Assembly: GCA_016234705.1 (NCBI GenBank)
Contig: JACRAS010000197.1
Location: 1 to 64,000, forward strand
Source of the DNA: Betaproteobacteria bacterium
GTDB taxonomy: Bacteria > Pseudomonadota > Gammaproteobacteria > Burkholderiales > SG8-39
Direction of reading: 5' to 3'
Length of the DNA: 64,000 bases
Position 1 is the first letter of the stretch, and every line of letters begins with the position of its first letter. The notes under the pieces are model-generated. The model did not search any database. It was given only the letters and a program-made list of their open reading frames with translations, and was not told the DNA's origin. Of the stretch, positions 44,261 to 54,368 are shown in pieces. A program made the translations under genes and the position numbers.

Positions 44261-45667
44261 CTACTCTACGCGTTTGGACTTGGTCTCGGAGCGCGGCAGG
44301 GAGCCCGGGGGAAGAATCTCAACCGGGAGCGTCAGCGTGGTGGCCGAGCGGATGTCCTGCTGGACGCGCTTCGCGAGCCCCGGGTAGTCGCCTGCGGCAA
44401 CCTGCGGTTGCGCCTCGATCTTCACTAGCACCTCACCATTCTGGCGAACCAGCAAGTACTCCGTGTCCAGCCCCGGAACTGCGCGAACGAGGTTCTCGAT
44501 GAGAGAGGGATACACGTTGACGCCCTTGACTATGAGCATGTCGTCCGTACGCGCACTCATGCCGCCGCGCAGGAGCGGGAGCGTGCGGCCGCAGTCGCAG
44601 TTTTCCCAGCTCAACCGCACGTAGTCGTTGAGCAGGAAGCGCACGGCTGGAATGCCGGTTCGTCCAAGCGCAGTAACGCAGAGGGTGCCGGACTCCCCCT
44701 CCGGGACGGGTTCGCGTGTCTCCTTGTTCAGCACTTCCATGATGAAATAGTCCACGTTGGCGTGGTCGGAGGGCTGCACCAGGTCCGACTGGGTCTTGCA
44801 GGTGAAGAACAGCGGTCCGCTGGTTTCGGTGGAGCCCATGATGTCGTGGACTTTCGCTCCCCAGGCTTGCTCCAGCGCCGACTTGGTGGCGGGCACACAG
44901 GCGCCCGGCTCGCCAGCCAGAGAGATTATCTTGACGCCGAGCGCCTTGGCGTCGATCGCGATCTGTCCGGCGACTTCGATCTGCCGCTGAGCGTAGGTGG
45001 GCGTAGCGCACAAGAACGCCGGCGCCGTTCCCGCCAGACGCTTCATCATGCCCAGCCAGGGCTGCGTGGGGAGCGGTCCCTTGGGCACGACTTGGCATCC
45101 CATCATCTCGGCGGCGTAGTGACACAACCAGAACCCAATGAAGGGGGGATAGCCAAAGGCAAAATATGCGCGCCAGCCCGGCCGGATGCCGTGGCCATAT
45201 AGGGAACGCGCATAAAGGTACATGCCGTTCTCCCAGTCCTCCTTTGTCTCCGCCCACAACCTCGGCGCGCCCGCGGTCCCGGATGTCTGCCAGAGCTTCA
45301 TCTGCTCGTGGGGCGGCACCGTGAACGCCGTGCCGAAAGGAGGCGTGGCGCGCTGGTCCCGCTCAAAGTCTTCTTTTTTGACGATAGGGAACTTCCGCAG
45401 GTCGTCCAGGGTTTTGACGGTGTCCGGGGTTACGCCCGCCTCAGCCCATAGCCTGGCGTAGAAGGGGCTGCTCTTGTTCACATAGCGAACGAGAGTTTTC
45501 AGCCGCTCGAGCTGAATCTCTTCGAGTCGCCGCCGAGGCAGCCTTTCCACGGGCGACCAGTGTTCGGGCGAATGCGGCCGGACGCGGTTCCCCTCTTCGG
45601 CCGGGTAATAGACCACGCGCCGGCCCGCCATGTGTTCTGTCCAGGCAAACTGCACCGCCTCAGTCAT
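44261..45667 (-). CDS. Phenylacetate-CoA ligase-like AMP-forming ligase
   Basis: 468 residues of the PaaK subgroup of adenylate-forming enzymes. The ATP-binding P-loop is WQTSGTAGAPRLWAET. The A5-like region is HDIMGSTETSGPLFF. The C-terminal lid shows YVRLSWENCDCGRTLPLLRGG and DDMLIVKGVNVYPSLIEN. It would activate an aromatic or related carboxylate as its CoA thioester. ATG at 45667 has GAGGG nine bases upstream. It converges on repeat copy 3 and probably served the same catabolic cluster as the TRAP transporter and UbiD. Confidence 0.85.
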   Translation of the reverse strand: MTEAVQFAWTEHMAGRRVVYYPAEEGNRVRPHSPEHWSPVERLPRRRLEEIQLERLKTLVRYVNKSSPFYARLWAEAGVTPDTVKTLDDLRKFPIVKKEDFERDQRATPPFGTAFTVPPHEQMKLWQTSGTAGAPRLWAETKEDWENGMYLYARSLYGHGIRPGWRAYFAFGYPPFIGFWLCHYAAEMMGCQVVPKGPLPTQPWLGMMKRLAGTAPAFLCATPTYAQRQIEVAGQIAIDAKALGVKIISLAGEPGACVPATKSALEQAWGAKVHDIMGSTETSGPLFFTCKTQSDLVQPSDHANVDYFIMEVLNKETREPVPEGESGTLCVTALGRTGIPAVRFLLNDYVRLSWENCDCGRTLPLLRGGMSARTDDMLIVKGVNVYPSLIENLVRAVPGLDTEYLLVRQNGEVLVKIEAQPQVAAGDYPGLAKRVQQDIRSATTLTLPVEILPPGSLPRSETKSKRVE

Positions 45668-45924
45668 CGTTTCCATCCCTCACCACAGCGGGAGCTACGT
45701 ACCGTGCTCCGCTAATTGAACGAGCGTTCGGCAAACCATAGCATCGGTCCTGGAGGTCGTCAAGCGCGAGGCCTCGGCAGAGAGGACCGGAGCATCAAAA
45801 TTCGTGCAACGGTCGTAAATTAATTCAAACATACTGTGTCCATCAATGCCGCGCTCGGGATCGGGCGGCTCGTCGCGCCGCTGCGGGCGCATGTTGCGCA
45901 GTACCCACCATGCAGCCGGTTTCG

Positions 45925-46311
45925 CTACCAAAGACACTTTACGCGGAACAATTTCAGCGTGGCGTCGTCGGTGACGAGTGTTGCACCCTCGATGATCGCT
46001 TGCGCAGCGAGCATCCGATCGAATGGGTCACGATGCTCGATGTCGAACCCGCCTGCTTTGAGCGCATGCTGGAATGAGATGGCGAGGTGGCTGAAGCCGT
46101 CGGCGCTGATGAGTTCGTTGAATTTACGAACCGCGCTCTCGGCGCCAGGCAGCTTGCCTATACGATGTTTAGTCGCGATTTCCCAAGCGCTTGCCGCGCT
46201 GACGAGCACGGTATTGGCCTCATCGGTGATGGCAGTTGCGGCGCGTTTTGAAAGGCGCGGATCGTCTTTCCACCACCACAGCAGCGCGTGCGTATCGAGC
46301 AGAAGCTTCAA
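45925..46311 (-). CDS. VapC-type PIN-domain toxin
   Basis: 128 residues starting at TTG, overlapping the antitoxin stop (TTGA). The PIN acidic residues are in KLLLDTHALLWWW, ASAWEIATKHRIG, DPFDRMLAAQA and LVTDD. Likely an RNase that cuts tRNA or mRNA when unbound. It is cotranscribed with the Phd-like antitoxin upstream. Confidence 0.85.
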   Translation of the reverse strand: MKLLLDTHALLWWWKDDPRLSKRAATAITDEANTVLVSAASAWEIATKHRIGKLPGAESAVRKFNELISADGFSHLAISFQHALKAGGFDIEHRDPFDRMLAAQAIIEGATLVTDDATLKLFRVKCLW

Positions 46312-46535
46312 CGGCCTTCCCAGGCGTTGAGCTCTGCATCGGGTAGCGGATCAAAGAAGGCGTCGTCGACGATGCCCTTTACGCGCCCCCGCTGGCGTTT
46401 CGGCGCTGCGGGGGCGAGCGGCAGCATGCGCGCATACGGCTTGCCCGCTTTGGCCAGAATGATTTCCTGGCCCGCGTGCGCCCGTTCCAGTAGTTTGGAA
46501 AATTGTGTTTTTGCTTCGTGTACGTTAACCAGCAT
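46308..46535 (-). CDS. Phd/YefM-type antitoxin
   Basis: 75 residues. MLVNVHEAKTQFSKLLERA followed by GQEIILAKAGKPYARMLP is the Phd/YefM DNA-binding fold. The tail RGRVKGIVDDAFFDPLP would wrap the toxin. A 24-bp near-palindrome lies 33 bp upstream. It overlaps the toxin start. Confidence 0.85.
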   Translation of the reverse strand: MLVNVHEAKTQFSKLLERAHAGQEIILAKAGKPYARMLPLAPAAPKRQRGRVKGIVDDAFFDPLPDAELNAWEGR

Positions 46536-46568
46536 GGAATAGCCCCTTCGAATCGATGATTCTTATTC

Positions 46569-46592
46569 TGACTTAGTCCATAGACTTAGTCA
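46569..46592 (-). promoter_or_regulatory. Palindromic operator of the phd-vapC pair
   Basis: TGACTTAGTCCA followed by TAGACTTAGTCA is a near-perfect 24-bp palindrome (20 of 24 positions symmetric) and also contains GACTTAGTC twice as a direct repeat. It is placed 34-57 bp upstream of the antitoxin start, as expected for autoregulation by the antitoxin. Confidence 0.6.
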
Positions 46593-46682
46593 AGGGAAGC
46601 AGTTCCGACGGCTGTGCGCTGGTCACGGCCTAATCTCTCAGCTTGCCTGATTTCACGTGCGGCATGACCCCGGCGGATTGAT

Positions 46683-49433
46683 TTACCTATTGCTCGCGCC
46701 CGCAGGACTGGTAGCGCCGGAGGCGAACACCTCTTGCCACAGCTCCAGCGTCGCATCGATGTATGGCTGCAGCGACCCCTGCTCGACGCGCGCGTACTGC
46801 GCGCCGTTCAGCCTCTCGGCGTGCTGCAACTTGCGGTATACGCGGTAGCCGTCGCGCACGCTCATGGCTGTCGCGAGCGGGATCAGCCCAAGCTCCCCCG
46901 CCATTTTCAGCAACGCGATATTACCCAGATTGCCGGTCAGTCGCGGATAGCGCTGCGCATGCGCTAGCACCAGGTACTGCACCATGAACTCTATGTCTAT
47001 CATACCGCCGCGGTCGTGCTTCAGGTCGAACAGCTCGCTGCGGTTGGGGTGGGCGTCCGCCATCTGCTGCCGCATCGAGACGACCTCGCGCCGCAGCGCG
47101 TCCGGATCGCGGCTGCGGCGCAGGATGGCGCTGCGCTCGGCCTCGAACGCGGCGCCCACGGTGGCGTCGCCGGCGCAGTAGCGCGCCCGCGTCAACGCCT
47201 GGTGCTCCCACACCCAGGCGTGCTTTTCCTGGTACTCGCGAAACGCGTCCACCGAGCTCACCATCAGGCCACTCGCCCCGTTCGGCCGCAGGCGCAGGTC
47301 GGTCTCGAACAGCACGCCCGAGGAGGTTGCGCTGGTGAGCCAGGTATTGATGCGCTGCGCCAGACGCGAGTACAGCTCGGGCGCGCGCGCATCTGCATCG
47401 TCGTACAGGAAAATGATGTCCAGGTCCGAGGCGTAGCCCAGTTCCTTGCCGCCGAGTTTGCCGTAGGCGGCGATGGCGAAACGCGGCACCTCGCGGTGGC
47501 GCTTGCGCATCTGTTCCCAGCACAGTTCCAGCGTGATCGCGAGCATCAGGTCGGCGAGCGCCGAAAGATGGTCGGCCAGCACTTCCACGGTGAGCTGACC
47601 CGCGAGGTCCTGCGCCAGCAGGCGGAACACCTGGGCGTGATGCGCTTCGCGCAGTACGTTCATCAGCCGCTCCGCGTCGCCTTCGTGGCGCGAGAGCTGC
47701 GCGCGCAGGTTAGCGGCGAATTCCTCCCAGTCCGGCGCCGCGTAGAGCGTGCGCGCATCCAGCAGCTCATCGAGCAGCAGCGGATGGCGCGTGACATAGG
47801 CGGCGGCCCAACCCGAAGCGGCCAGGAGCTGCACCACCTTCTCCAGCGCCTGCGGGTATTCATGCAGCAGCGCCAGATACGCGCCGCGCCGGCTGATGGC
47901 GTCGAGCAGATCGAGCGCGCGCGCCAGCGCGGCTTCGGGTGCGCCGGCCTTGGCCGCGAGCTCGATGACATGCGGAACCAGGGCGTCGTAGCGCTCGAGG
48001 CTCGCCTGCGGCAGTTGCAGATAGCGCGGCGACGTGCGTGCCCCGGCGAGCCGCGCGAGCGCGGCGTCGGTATCGCTGAAGCCGAGGACGGAAAGCCGCT
48101 CGTGCGCCGCTTCCGCATCGAGCTGCCCCAGCCAAAGCGGCGTGCAGGAGTGCTCGGCTTGCACGGGGCCGGCGAACACGCCGTCGAACTGGCGCGACAC
48201 CTGCTCGCGATGCGCATCGAGCCGGCTCATGAATGCGGCGTAATCTTCGAAGCCCATAGCCTTCGCGATCAGCGCCTGGTCTTCTCTCCCCGCGGGCAGT
48301 TCATGGGTCTGGGCGTCGTCCAGGTACTGCAGGCGATGTTCCAGCCGGCGCAGGAAATCGTAGGCCGCGCGCAGTTCGGCCACCGCCTGCGCCGGAAGCA
48401 GCCCTTTTTTCTGCAGTAGGGTCAGCACTTCCAGGGTCGGACGGGTCTGCAGCTCTGCGTCGCGCCCGCCGCGTATCAACTGGAATGCCTGGGCGATGAA
48501 TTCTATTTCGCGTATGCCGCCCGGGCCGAGCTTGATGTGCCCGGCGAGGTCGCGCCGCGCGACCTCGGCGCGGATCTGCGCATGCAAGGAGCGCATTGCC
48601 GCGAACGCGCCGAAGTCGAGGTACTTGCGGAACACGAACGGCCGGGCGGCCGCGGCGAGTTCCCGCGCATGATCGCCGCAGACCGCGGCAACGCTCGCGT
48701 TGCCGCTCGTGGCAACAACTCGCGCCTTGATCCAGGCGTAGCGCTCCCATTCACGCCCCTCGGCGATGAAGTAGTTCTCCAGCGCATCGAAGCTGCAGGC
48801 GAGCGCTCCGGAATCGCCGTTGGGACGCAGGCGCATATCGACCCGGAATACCTGGCCATCCTCGGTGATGTCGGCAAGCGCGTTGATGAGTTTGCGCCCG
48901 AGTCGGGTGAAATATTCGTGATTGGACAGCGGCCGCGAGCCCGCGCCTCGGCATACGGTCTCGCCTTCCTCGGGATAAACGAAAATCAGGTCGATGTCGG
49001 AGGACACATTGAGTTCGCGCCCGCCCAGCTTACCCATGCCGACGACGATCAACTCCTGCCGCTTGCCGTTCGACATCGGCGTGCCGTGCTGCGCCTGCAG
49101 CCAGACGCCCAGGCGCTCGAGTGCGTAGCCGAGGCTCAGTTCGGCCAGGTCGCTCATGCTCACGACCACTTCGGCGAGCGCCGCGCGGCCGCTCAAATCG
49201 CGCAACAGCACGCGCAGCATGACCTGCTGGCGCAGCCGCCGCAGCGTGCGTTTCAGCTCCGCCTCGTCGCCGGCCGGTTGTGCCGCGAGAAATGCGCGCA
49301 TGGCGCCGGCGTCGAACGGCTGGTCGATGGCCGCGAGCGCGGCCTGGAACAATTCCGGCCGCGCTTGCGCCAAGCGTTGGGCGTAGCGCGAACAATCCGG
49401 CACGCCTGGTGGAAACCCCTGATCTGGAGGCAT
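46683..49433 (-). CDS. glnE: Glutamine synthetase adenylyltransferase/deadenylase
   Basis: A 916-residue bifunctional enzyme that adds AMP to glutamine synthetase when nitrogen is ample and removes it when nitrogen is short, under PII control. Two nucleotidyltransferase domains are seen: N-terminal GGRELNVSSDIDLIFVY (near 137-152) and C-terminal GGKELGYASDLDIIFLYDD (near 665-680), each followed by helical bundles (RLRPNGDSGALA; RLRPNGASGLMV). The length is normal. It is divergent from yhdP. Its stop codon lies within a 22-bp sequence resembling the end of the ~160-bp repeat. Confidence 0.94.
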   Translation of the reverse strand: MPPDQGFPPGVPDCSRYAQRLAQARPELFQAALAAIDQPFDAGAMRAFLAAQPAGDEAELKRTLRRLRQQVMLRVLLRDLSGRAALAEVVVSMSDLAELSLGYALERLGVWLQAQHGTPMSNGKRQELIVVGMGKLGGRELNVSSDIDLIFVYPEEGETVCRGAGSRPLSNHEYFTRLGRKLINALADITEDGQVFRVDMRLRPNGDSGALACSFDALENYFIAEGREWERYAWIKARVVATSGNASVAAVCGDHARELAAAARPFVFRKYLDFGAFAAMRSLHAQIRAEVARRDLAGHIKLGPGGIREIEFIAQAFQLIRGGRDAELQTRPTLEVLTLLQKKGLLPAQAVAELRAAYDFLRRLEHRLQYLDDAQTHELPAGREDQALIAKAMGFEDYAAFMSRLDAHREQVSRQFDGVFAGPVQAEHSCTPLWLGQLDAEAAHERLSVLGFSDTDAALARLAGARTSPRYLQLPQASLERYDALVPHVIELAAKAGAPEAALARALDLLDAISRRGAYLALLHEYPQALEKVVQLLAASGWAAAYVTRHPLLLDELLDARTLYAAPDWEEFAANLRAQLSRHEGDAERLMNVLREAHHAQVFRLLAQDLAGQLTVEVLADHLSALADLMLAITLELCWEQMRKRHREVPRFAIAAYGKLGGKELGYASDLDIIFLYDDADARAPELYSRLAQRINTWLTSATSSGVLFETDLRLRPNGASGLMVSSVDAFREYQEKHAWVWEHQALTRARYCAGDATVGAAFEAERSAILRRSRDPDALRREVVSMRQQMADAHPNRSELFDLKHDRGGMIDIEFMVQYLVLAHAQRYPRLTGNLGNIALLKMAGELGLIPLATAMSVRDGYRVYRKLQHAERLNGAQYARVEQGSLQPYIDATLELWQEVFASGATSPAGASNR

Positions 49434-49551
49434 CTATGTATGTTTTGCAGGTAAAATGACCGGTTACACTGTCTCTTTTTTTTGGCTCGCGCCTTCATTG
49501 TAGGGCTTTCGCCAAGACGCGCTCAACTAGGATGGGGAAATTCGCCTCCGG

Positions 49552-52500
49552 ATGGTGCAACCAGACCAAACAGAAACTAGCGCTGCGCCGCCGGCAGAGG
49601 AGGATTTCTCGCCGCTGGCGGAGCTGGGGGTCGCGCCGGCGCGGCGCAGCCTGGTACGCCGGCTGTTGCGCATCGCCGGCATCGCCGCGCTGGTGGTCTA
49701 TTTCGGCTTCGCCGCGGTGGTGCTGGCGCTGCGTTTCTGGATTCTGCCGCAGATCGAGGAACATCCGCAGGCTGTCGCCGAAGTCATTTCGCGCGGCATC
49801 GGCCAGCGCGTCAGCATCGGCAGCGTCGATTCGGGCTGGCAGCGCCTGCGCCCCTACCTCGCGCTGGCCGATGTGCGCTTGTACGACGGGCAAGGCCGCG
49901 TCGCGCTGTCGCTGCCCTCGGTGTCCTGCACCCTGTCGTGGGACTCGCTTGCTTTCGGCGCATTGCGCTTCGATTCGGTTTCGCTGGACAAACCCGATCT
50001 GAATATCCGCCGCGACAACGCGGGGACGCTCTACGTCGCCGGCGTCAGGCTCGACCCGGAAGCGGCGGGCGGCGGTTTCGCGAACTGGCTGCTGGCGCAG
50101 CGCGAAATCATCATCCGCGACGCCCAGGTTAGCTGGGAGGACCAGTTGCGCCAGGCGCCGCTGTTGTCTCTCGCCGACCTGAATTTCATCATGCGCAACC
50201 GCGGCAGCCATCATCGGTTCGCGCTGCGCGCGCAGCCCTCACGCGAGCTCGCCGCCGCGCTCGATATTCGCGGCGATCTGGAGGGCAGGACCTTCGAGCA
50301 GTTGCAGGCCTGGAACGGCAAGCTCTATGCCGAGCTCGCCTACGCCGACCTCGCGGCCTGGCGCGCGTGGATCGAATATCCGCTGGAGATCCAGCGCGGA
50401 CAAGGAGGCTTGAGGCTGTGGCTGGGTTTTGCCGACAAGCGCCTGGAGGAAGCCACCGCCGACGTGGCACTCGGCAATATCGGCGCACGCCTCGCGCCCG
50501 AGCTGCCTCTGCTGGAAATGCGCTCGCTGCAAGGGCGCCTGTCGGCGAAGCGCTCGCAGGGCGGTTACCAGATTGCCGGCCAACAAGTGGCGCTGGAACT
50601 GCAATCCGGAGTGAGGCTGCCGCCGGCGCGCTTTGCCGTGCGATGGCGGCCCGGCGACGACAAGCGTGCCGAGCAGGGCGAGGTGCGCATCGATGCGCTC
50701 GAGCTGCAGCCGCTGGCGCTGTTGGGCGAGTACCTGGCCCTGCCGCCGTCGGTGCGCAAGCTACTGGCCGACGCTGCGCCTCAGGGCGGCGTTGCCGACG
50801 TGAACTTCGATTGGCACGGACCCTTGCCGAATCCGCAGCGCTACAACCTGCGCGGGCGTTTCGACCGTCTCGGCATGCGCGCTTACGCCGGTTTGCCCGG
50901 ATTCTCCGGCATCAGCGGCAACATCGATGGCAACGAAAAGGGCGGCAGCGTGTTGCTCAATGCGGGTAAGTCGAGCGTGGATCTGCCGCGGGCATTTGCC
51001 GACCCGGCGCGCAATTTCGACACGCTCACCGCGCAACTCGCCTGGAGCCATGTGCAAGGCGAGTTGCAGCTCAAGCTGTCCAATATAGCCTTTGCCAACG
51101 CCGACCTGGCCGGAACGGCCTTCGGCAGCTACACCACCGCGGCCGGCGGCGCCGGCGTCATCGATCTCACGGCGCGGCTAAACCGCACCGACGCGCGTCA
51201 TGTGGCGCGCTACATTCCTTTCATGAACAAGGTCGCGCTCGATTGGCTCGACCGCGCGCTGATCGGCGGGCGCGCGAACGAAGTCAGCCTGCGCCTGAAA
51301 GGCGACCTCAAGGACTTCCCGTTCCAGAGCGCGCGAGGCGGCGTGTTCCAGATAGCGGCGAAGGTGGTCGATGGCAGACTGCAGTACGCCGCGGGCTGGC
51401 CGGCGATCGAGGGCATCAATGCGCGACTGCATTTCGACGGCAAGCGCATGGAGGTGACGAGCAGCAAGGCGAGCGTGCTCGGCGCGAGGGTGACCAATGC
51501 GCACGTCGTCTTGCCGGACCTGTTTACGCCCGACCGGGTGCTCGCGGTAACCGGCCAGGCCGAAGGACCGACCGCCGAATTCCTGAAATTCATCGCGCAA
51601 AGCCCGGTGAACAACCTGACCGGCGGATTCACCGCGAACATGGGCGCGACGGGGAGCGGCAGGCTGCAACTCAAGCTCGACCTGCCGCTTGCGCGCCTGG
51701 CCGAGACCAAGGTGGCGGGCAGCTACCAGTTCAGCGCCAATCAGGTGAGCCTCGATGCGCGCTGGCCGCCGGTAACGCAGGCGAGCGGGCGCCTCGAATT
51801 CACCGACAGCGGCGTGAGCATGCGCGCGGTCAACGCGCAGTTTCTGGGCGGTCCGGTCACGCTGGCCATCGCCAACCAGCGCGACGGCAGTATCAGCGTG
51901 AATGCCCGCGGCACGCTCAATGCGGCGCTCCTGCAATCGGCGCTGGAGCAGCCGCTGCTGCGGCAGGTGAGCGGTACGAGCGCCTGGAACTCGAGCGTGA
52001 ATTTTCGCAAGCGCGGCGCCACCATTTTGGTGGAATCCGGGCTGCAGGGGATAACTTCGACGCTGCCGGCGCCGCTCAACAAAGCGAGCGCCGATGTGCT
52101 GCCGCTGCGTTTCGAGCGCAGCGTCGTCGCCGAGGAGCAGGGCAGCGGCTGGACCGGGCCGCCGACGGCGGATCGCAGCACCCTGGATCTGGGCAAGGTC
52201 GTGCGCATGGAAATGCAGCGCCGCCGCGACGACGGAAAAATGGTGATCGAGCGCGGCGCCATCGGCATCAACGAGGCTCCCAGGCTGCCCGAAAAAGGTG
52301 TCGTCATAGGCGGCAACGCGCCTGAGCTCGATCTGGACCAATGGCTCCACGCGTTCAGCGGTTTGGGCAGCGCTCCGGCAGAGCTGTCTACGCTCAATCT
52401 CAAGGTCGGCGCGCTGGATGTGTACGGCAAGCGCATCAACGATGTCACCCTGCGCGCCGGTTTCCAGGGCAGCGACTGGCTCGCCAATATCAATGCGCGC

Positions 52501-53457
52501 GAACTCTCGGGCGACGTGCGCTGGCGCTCCCTGGGCAAGGGGCGGGTGAGCGCGCGGCTTTCGCATTTCACTTTTCCCGAGCCCACTCCCGGCAAATTGG
52601 CGGACGATACGCCGCCGAAGGAATTGCCCGGACTCGACATCGTCGCGGACAACCTGGTGGTGCGCGACAAGAAACTCGGGCGGCTGGAACTGGCGGCGGC
52701 AAACGAGGGGCGCGACTGGCGCATCGAGAAGCTGACGCTGACCACGCCCGAAAGCCAGTTGAGCGCCGATGGCCAGTGGCAGGGCGTCGCGGCGCAACAG
52801 CGCACCAGCGTGAACCTCAAGCTCGAAATAAGCGACGTGGGCAAATACCTGGAGCGCTTTGGCTATCCGGGCAGCATGCAGCGCGGCAGCGCGAAACTGC
52901 TGGGCAAACTCGCCTGGGCCGGCAACCCGCAGACCATCGATTACCCGAGTCTTGCCGGAGACCTGTCGCTGATTGCGGAAAAAGGGCAGTTTCTCAAGAT
53001 CGAGCCGGGCATAGGCAAACTCCTGGGCATTCTCAGCCTGCAGGCGCTGCCGCGCCGCATCACGCTCGACTTCCGCGACATTTTCAGCGAGGGCTTCGCT
53101 TTCGATGCCATCACCGGCACCGCCGTGGTCGCGAAGGGAGTATTGCGCACGCAGGACTTCCTCATGCGCGGACCGTCGGCGCAGGTGGCGATGTCCGGAA
53201 ACATCGATCTCGCCCAGGAAACGCAGGCGCTCAAGGTGCGCGTGGTGCCGAGCGTGGGCGACAGCCTGTCGGTGGCGGGGCTGATGCTCGCCCACCCGAT
53301 CGCAGGGGTTGCGTCATTTCTGGCGCAGCGCCTGTTCAAGGACCCGCTGGGCCAGGCCTTCGCCTTCGAATATGCGGTGAGCGGCACCTGGGCCGATCCC
53401 AAGGTGGAGAAAGTGTCGCGCGGGCAGCAAGACGGCGCCGCGGGGGAAACGAAGTGA
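49552..53457 (+). CDS. yhdP: YhdP family (TIGR02099) AsmA-like envelope protein
   Basis: 1301 residues. An N-terminal cytoplasmic stretch is followed by one membrane segment (near 45-70, IAGIAALVVYFGFAAVVLAL), then a long periplasmic part of repeated beta-strand units characteristic of AsmA-like bridge proteins, which carry phospholipids from inner to outer membrane. The C-terminus with SVAGLMLAHPIAGVASFLAQR and FAFEYAVSGTWADP is the most conserved section. ATG at 49552 is the first in frame; a nearby GTG or TTG is possible. The amidase gene follows after 66 bp; glnE is divergent. Confidence 0.9.
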   Translation: MVQPDQTETSAAPPAEEDFSPLAELGVAPARRSLVRRLLRIAGIAALVVYFGFAAVVLALRFWILPQIEEHPQAVAEVISRGIGQRVSIGSVDSGWQRLRPYLALADVRLYDGQGRVALSLPSVSCTLSWDSLAFGALRFDSVSLDKPDLNIRRDNAGTLYVAGVRLDPEAAGGGFANWLLAQREIIIRDAQVSWEDQLRQAPLLSLADLNFIMRNRGSHHRFALRAQPSRELAAALDIRGDLEGRTFEQLQAWNGKLYAELAYADLAAWRAWIEYPLEIQRGQGGLRLWLGFADKRLEEATADVALGNIGARLAPELPLLEMRSLQGRLSAKRSQGGYQIAGQQVALELQSGVRLPPARFAVRWRPGDDKRAEQGEVRIDALELQPLALLGEYLALPPSVRKLLADAAPQGGVADVNFDWHGPLPNPQRYNLRGRFDRLGMRAYAGLPGFSGISGNIDGNEKGGSVLLNAGKSSVDLPRAFADPARNFDTLTAQLAWSHVQGELQLKLSNIAFANADLAGTAFGSYTTAAGGAGVIDLTARLNRTDARHVARYIPFMNKVALDWLDRALIGGRANEVSLRLKGDLKDFPFQSARGGVFQIAAKVVDGRLQYAAGWPAIEGINARLHFDGKRMEVTSSKASVLGARVTNAHVVLPDLFTPDRVLAVTGQAEGPTAEFLKFIAQSPVNNLTGGFTANMGATGSGRLQLKLDLPLARLAETKVAGSYQFSANQVSLDARWPPVTQASGRLEFTDSGVSMRAVNAQFLGGPVTLAIANQRDGSISVNARGTLNAALLQSALEQPLLRQVSGTSAWNSSVNFRKRGATILVESGLQGITSTLPAPLNKASADVLPLRFERSVVAEEQGSGWTGPPTADRSTLDLGKVVRMEMQRRRDDGKMVIERGAIGINEAPRLPEKGVVIGGNAPELDLDQWLHAFSGLGSAPAELSTLNLKVGALDVYGKRINDVTLRAGFQGSDWLANINARELSGDVRWRSLGKGRVSARLSHFTFPEPTPGKLADDTPPKELPGLDIVADNLVVRDKKLGRLELAAANEGRDWRIEKLTLTTPESQLSADGQWQGVAAQQRTSVNLKLEISDVGKYLERFGYPGSMQRGSAKLLGKLAWAGNPQTIDYPSLAGDLSLIAEKGQFLKIEPGIGKLLGILSLQALPRRITLDFRDIFSEGFAFDAITGTAVVAKGVLRTQDFLMRGPSAQVAMSGNIDLAQETQALKVRVVPSVGDSLSVAGLMLAHPIAGVASFLAQRLFKDPLGQAFAFEYAVSGTWADPKVEKVSRGQQDGAAGETK

Positions 53458-53523
53458 GCGCGGGGCCCGCCGGAACACCGGCCGGCATCATCCATCATCG
53501 ACCGAACGACAGGAAGAGCATTC

Positions 53524-54333
53524 ATGGCTGAAGGCAGGTTCAAGGTAGCGGCAGTGCAGATGGTGTCCGGGCCCGAGGTGCAGGCGAACCTGGCCGTTGC
53601 CGGCAAACTGATCGCGCAAGCGGCAGGCGAGGGCGCGCAACTGGTGGCACTGCCCGAGTATTTTTGCATCCTCGGCCTGCACGATGGCGACAAGGTGAGC
53701 GTGCGCGAAGCCGACGGGCACGGGCCGATACAGGACTTCCTCGCCGAGACCGCGGCGAAGAACAAAGTCTGGCTGGTCGGCGGCTCGGCGCCGCTGGAAT
53801 GCGCCGACCCGAACAAAGTGAAGAACAGCTGCCTCGTGTTCGACCATGCCGGCCGGCGCGTCGCGCGCTACGACAAGATTCACCTGTTCGGCTTCGACTC
53901 CGGGACGGAGCGCTTCCAGGAGTCGCGCAGCATCGAGCCGGGCAGCGAGGTGGTGACGGTCGATGCGCCTTTTGCCAGGCTGGGACTATCGATCTGTTAT
54001 GACCTGCGCTTTCCCGAAATGTACCGCAAGATGGGCGTCGTGGACCTCATCCTCGTGCCCTCTGCTTTCACCGCCACCACGGGCAAGGCGCACTGGGAGA
54101 TGTTGCTGCGCGCCCGCGCGGTCGAGAACCAGGCCTATGTGCTTGCCCCGGCGCAGGGCGGCCATCACCAGAACGGCCGCGACACCTACGGCCACAGCAT
54201 GATCATCGATCCATGGGGCAAGGTGCTTGCGGTTGTTGCAAGCGGGCCGGGCGTGGTTAGCGCCGAGATCGATCACGCCGAAATCGCCCGCGTGCGCCAA
54301 AGTCTGCCGGCGCTCACCCACAGAGTAATGTAA
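53524..54333 (+). CDS. Nitrilase-superfamily amidase (Nit1/Nit2 type)
   Basis: 269 residues with the catalytic triad Glu in LVALPEYFC, Lys in RYDKIHLFGF and Cys in LSICYDLRFPE. The family in this context is usually deaminated-glutathione or omega-amidase, a metabolite repair enzyme. GGAAGAGCATTC precedes the ATG. It follows yhdP, a common order in betaproteobacteria. Confidence 0.92.
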   Translation: MAEGRFKVAAVQMVSGPEVQANLAVAGKLIAQAAGEGAQLVALPEYFCILGLHDGDKVSVREADGHGPIQDFLAETAAKNKVWLVGGSAPLECADPNKVKNSCLVFDHAGRRVARYDKIHLFGFDSGTERFQESRSIEPGSEVVTVDAPFARLGLSICYDLRFPEMYRKMGVVDLILVPSAFTATTGKAHWEMLLRARAVENQAYVLAPAQGGHHQNGRDTYGHSMIIDPWGKVLAVVASGPGVVSAEIDHAEIARVRQSLPALTHRVM

Positions 54334-54368
54334 GAGGCTATTGGCGCGCTGCCTCGATCAGGCCAAGC

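Noticed and set aside
51178-53295. 705-codon minus-strand frame opposite yhdP
   Set aside because: Antisense shadow, His/Arg-rich and without any domain.
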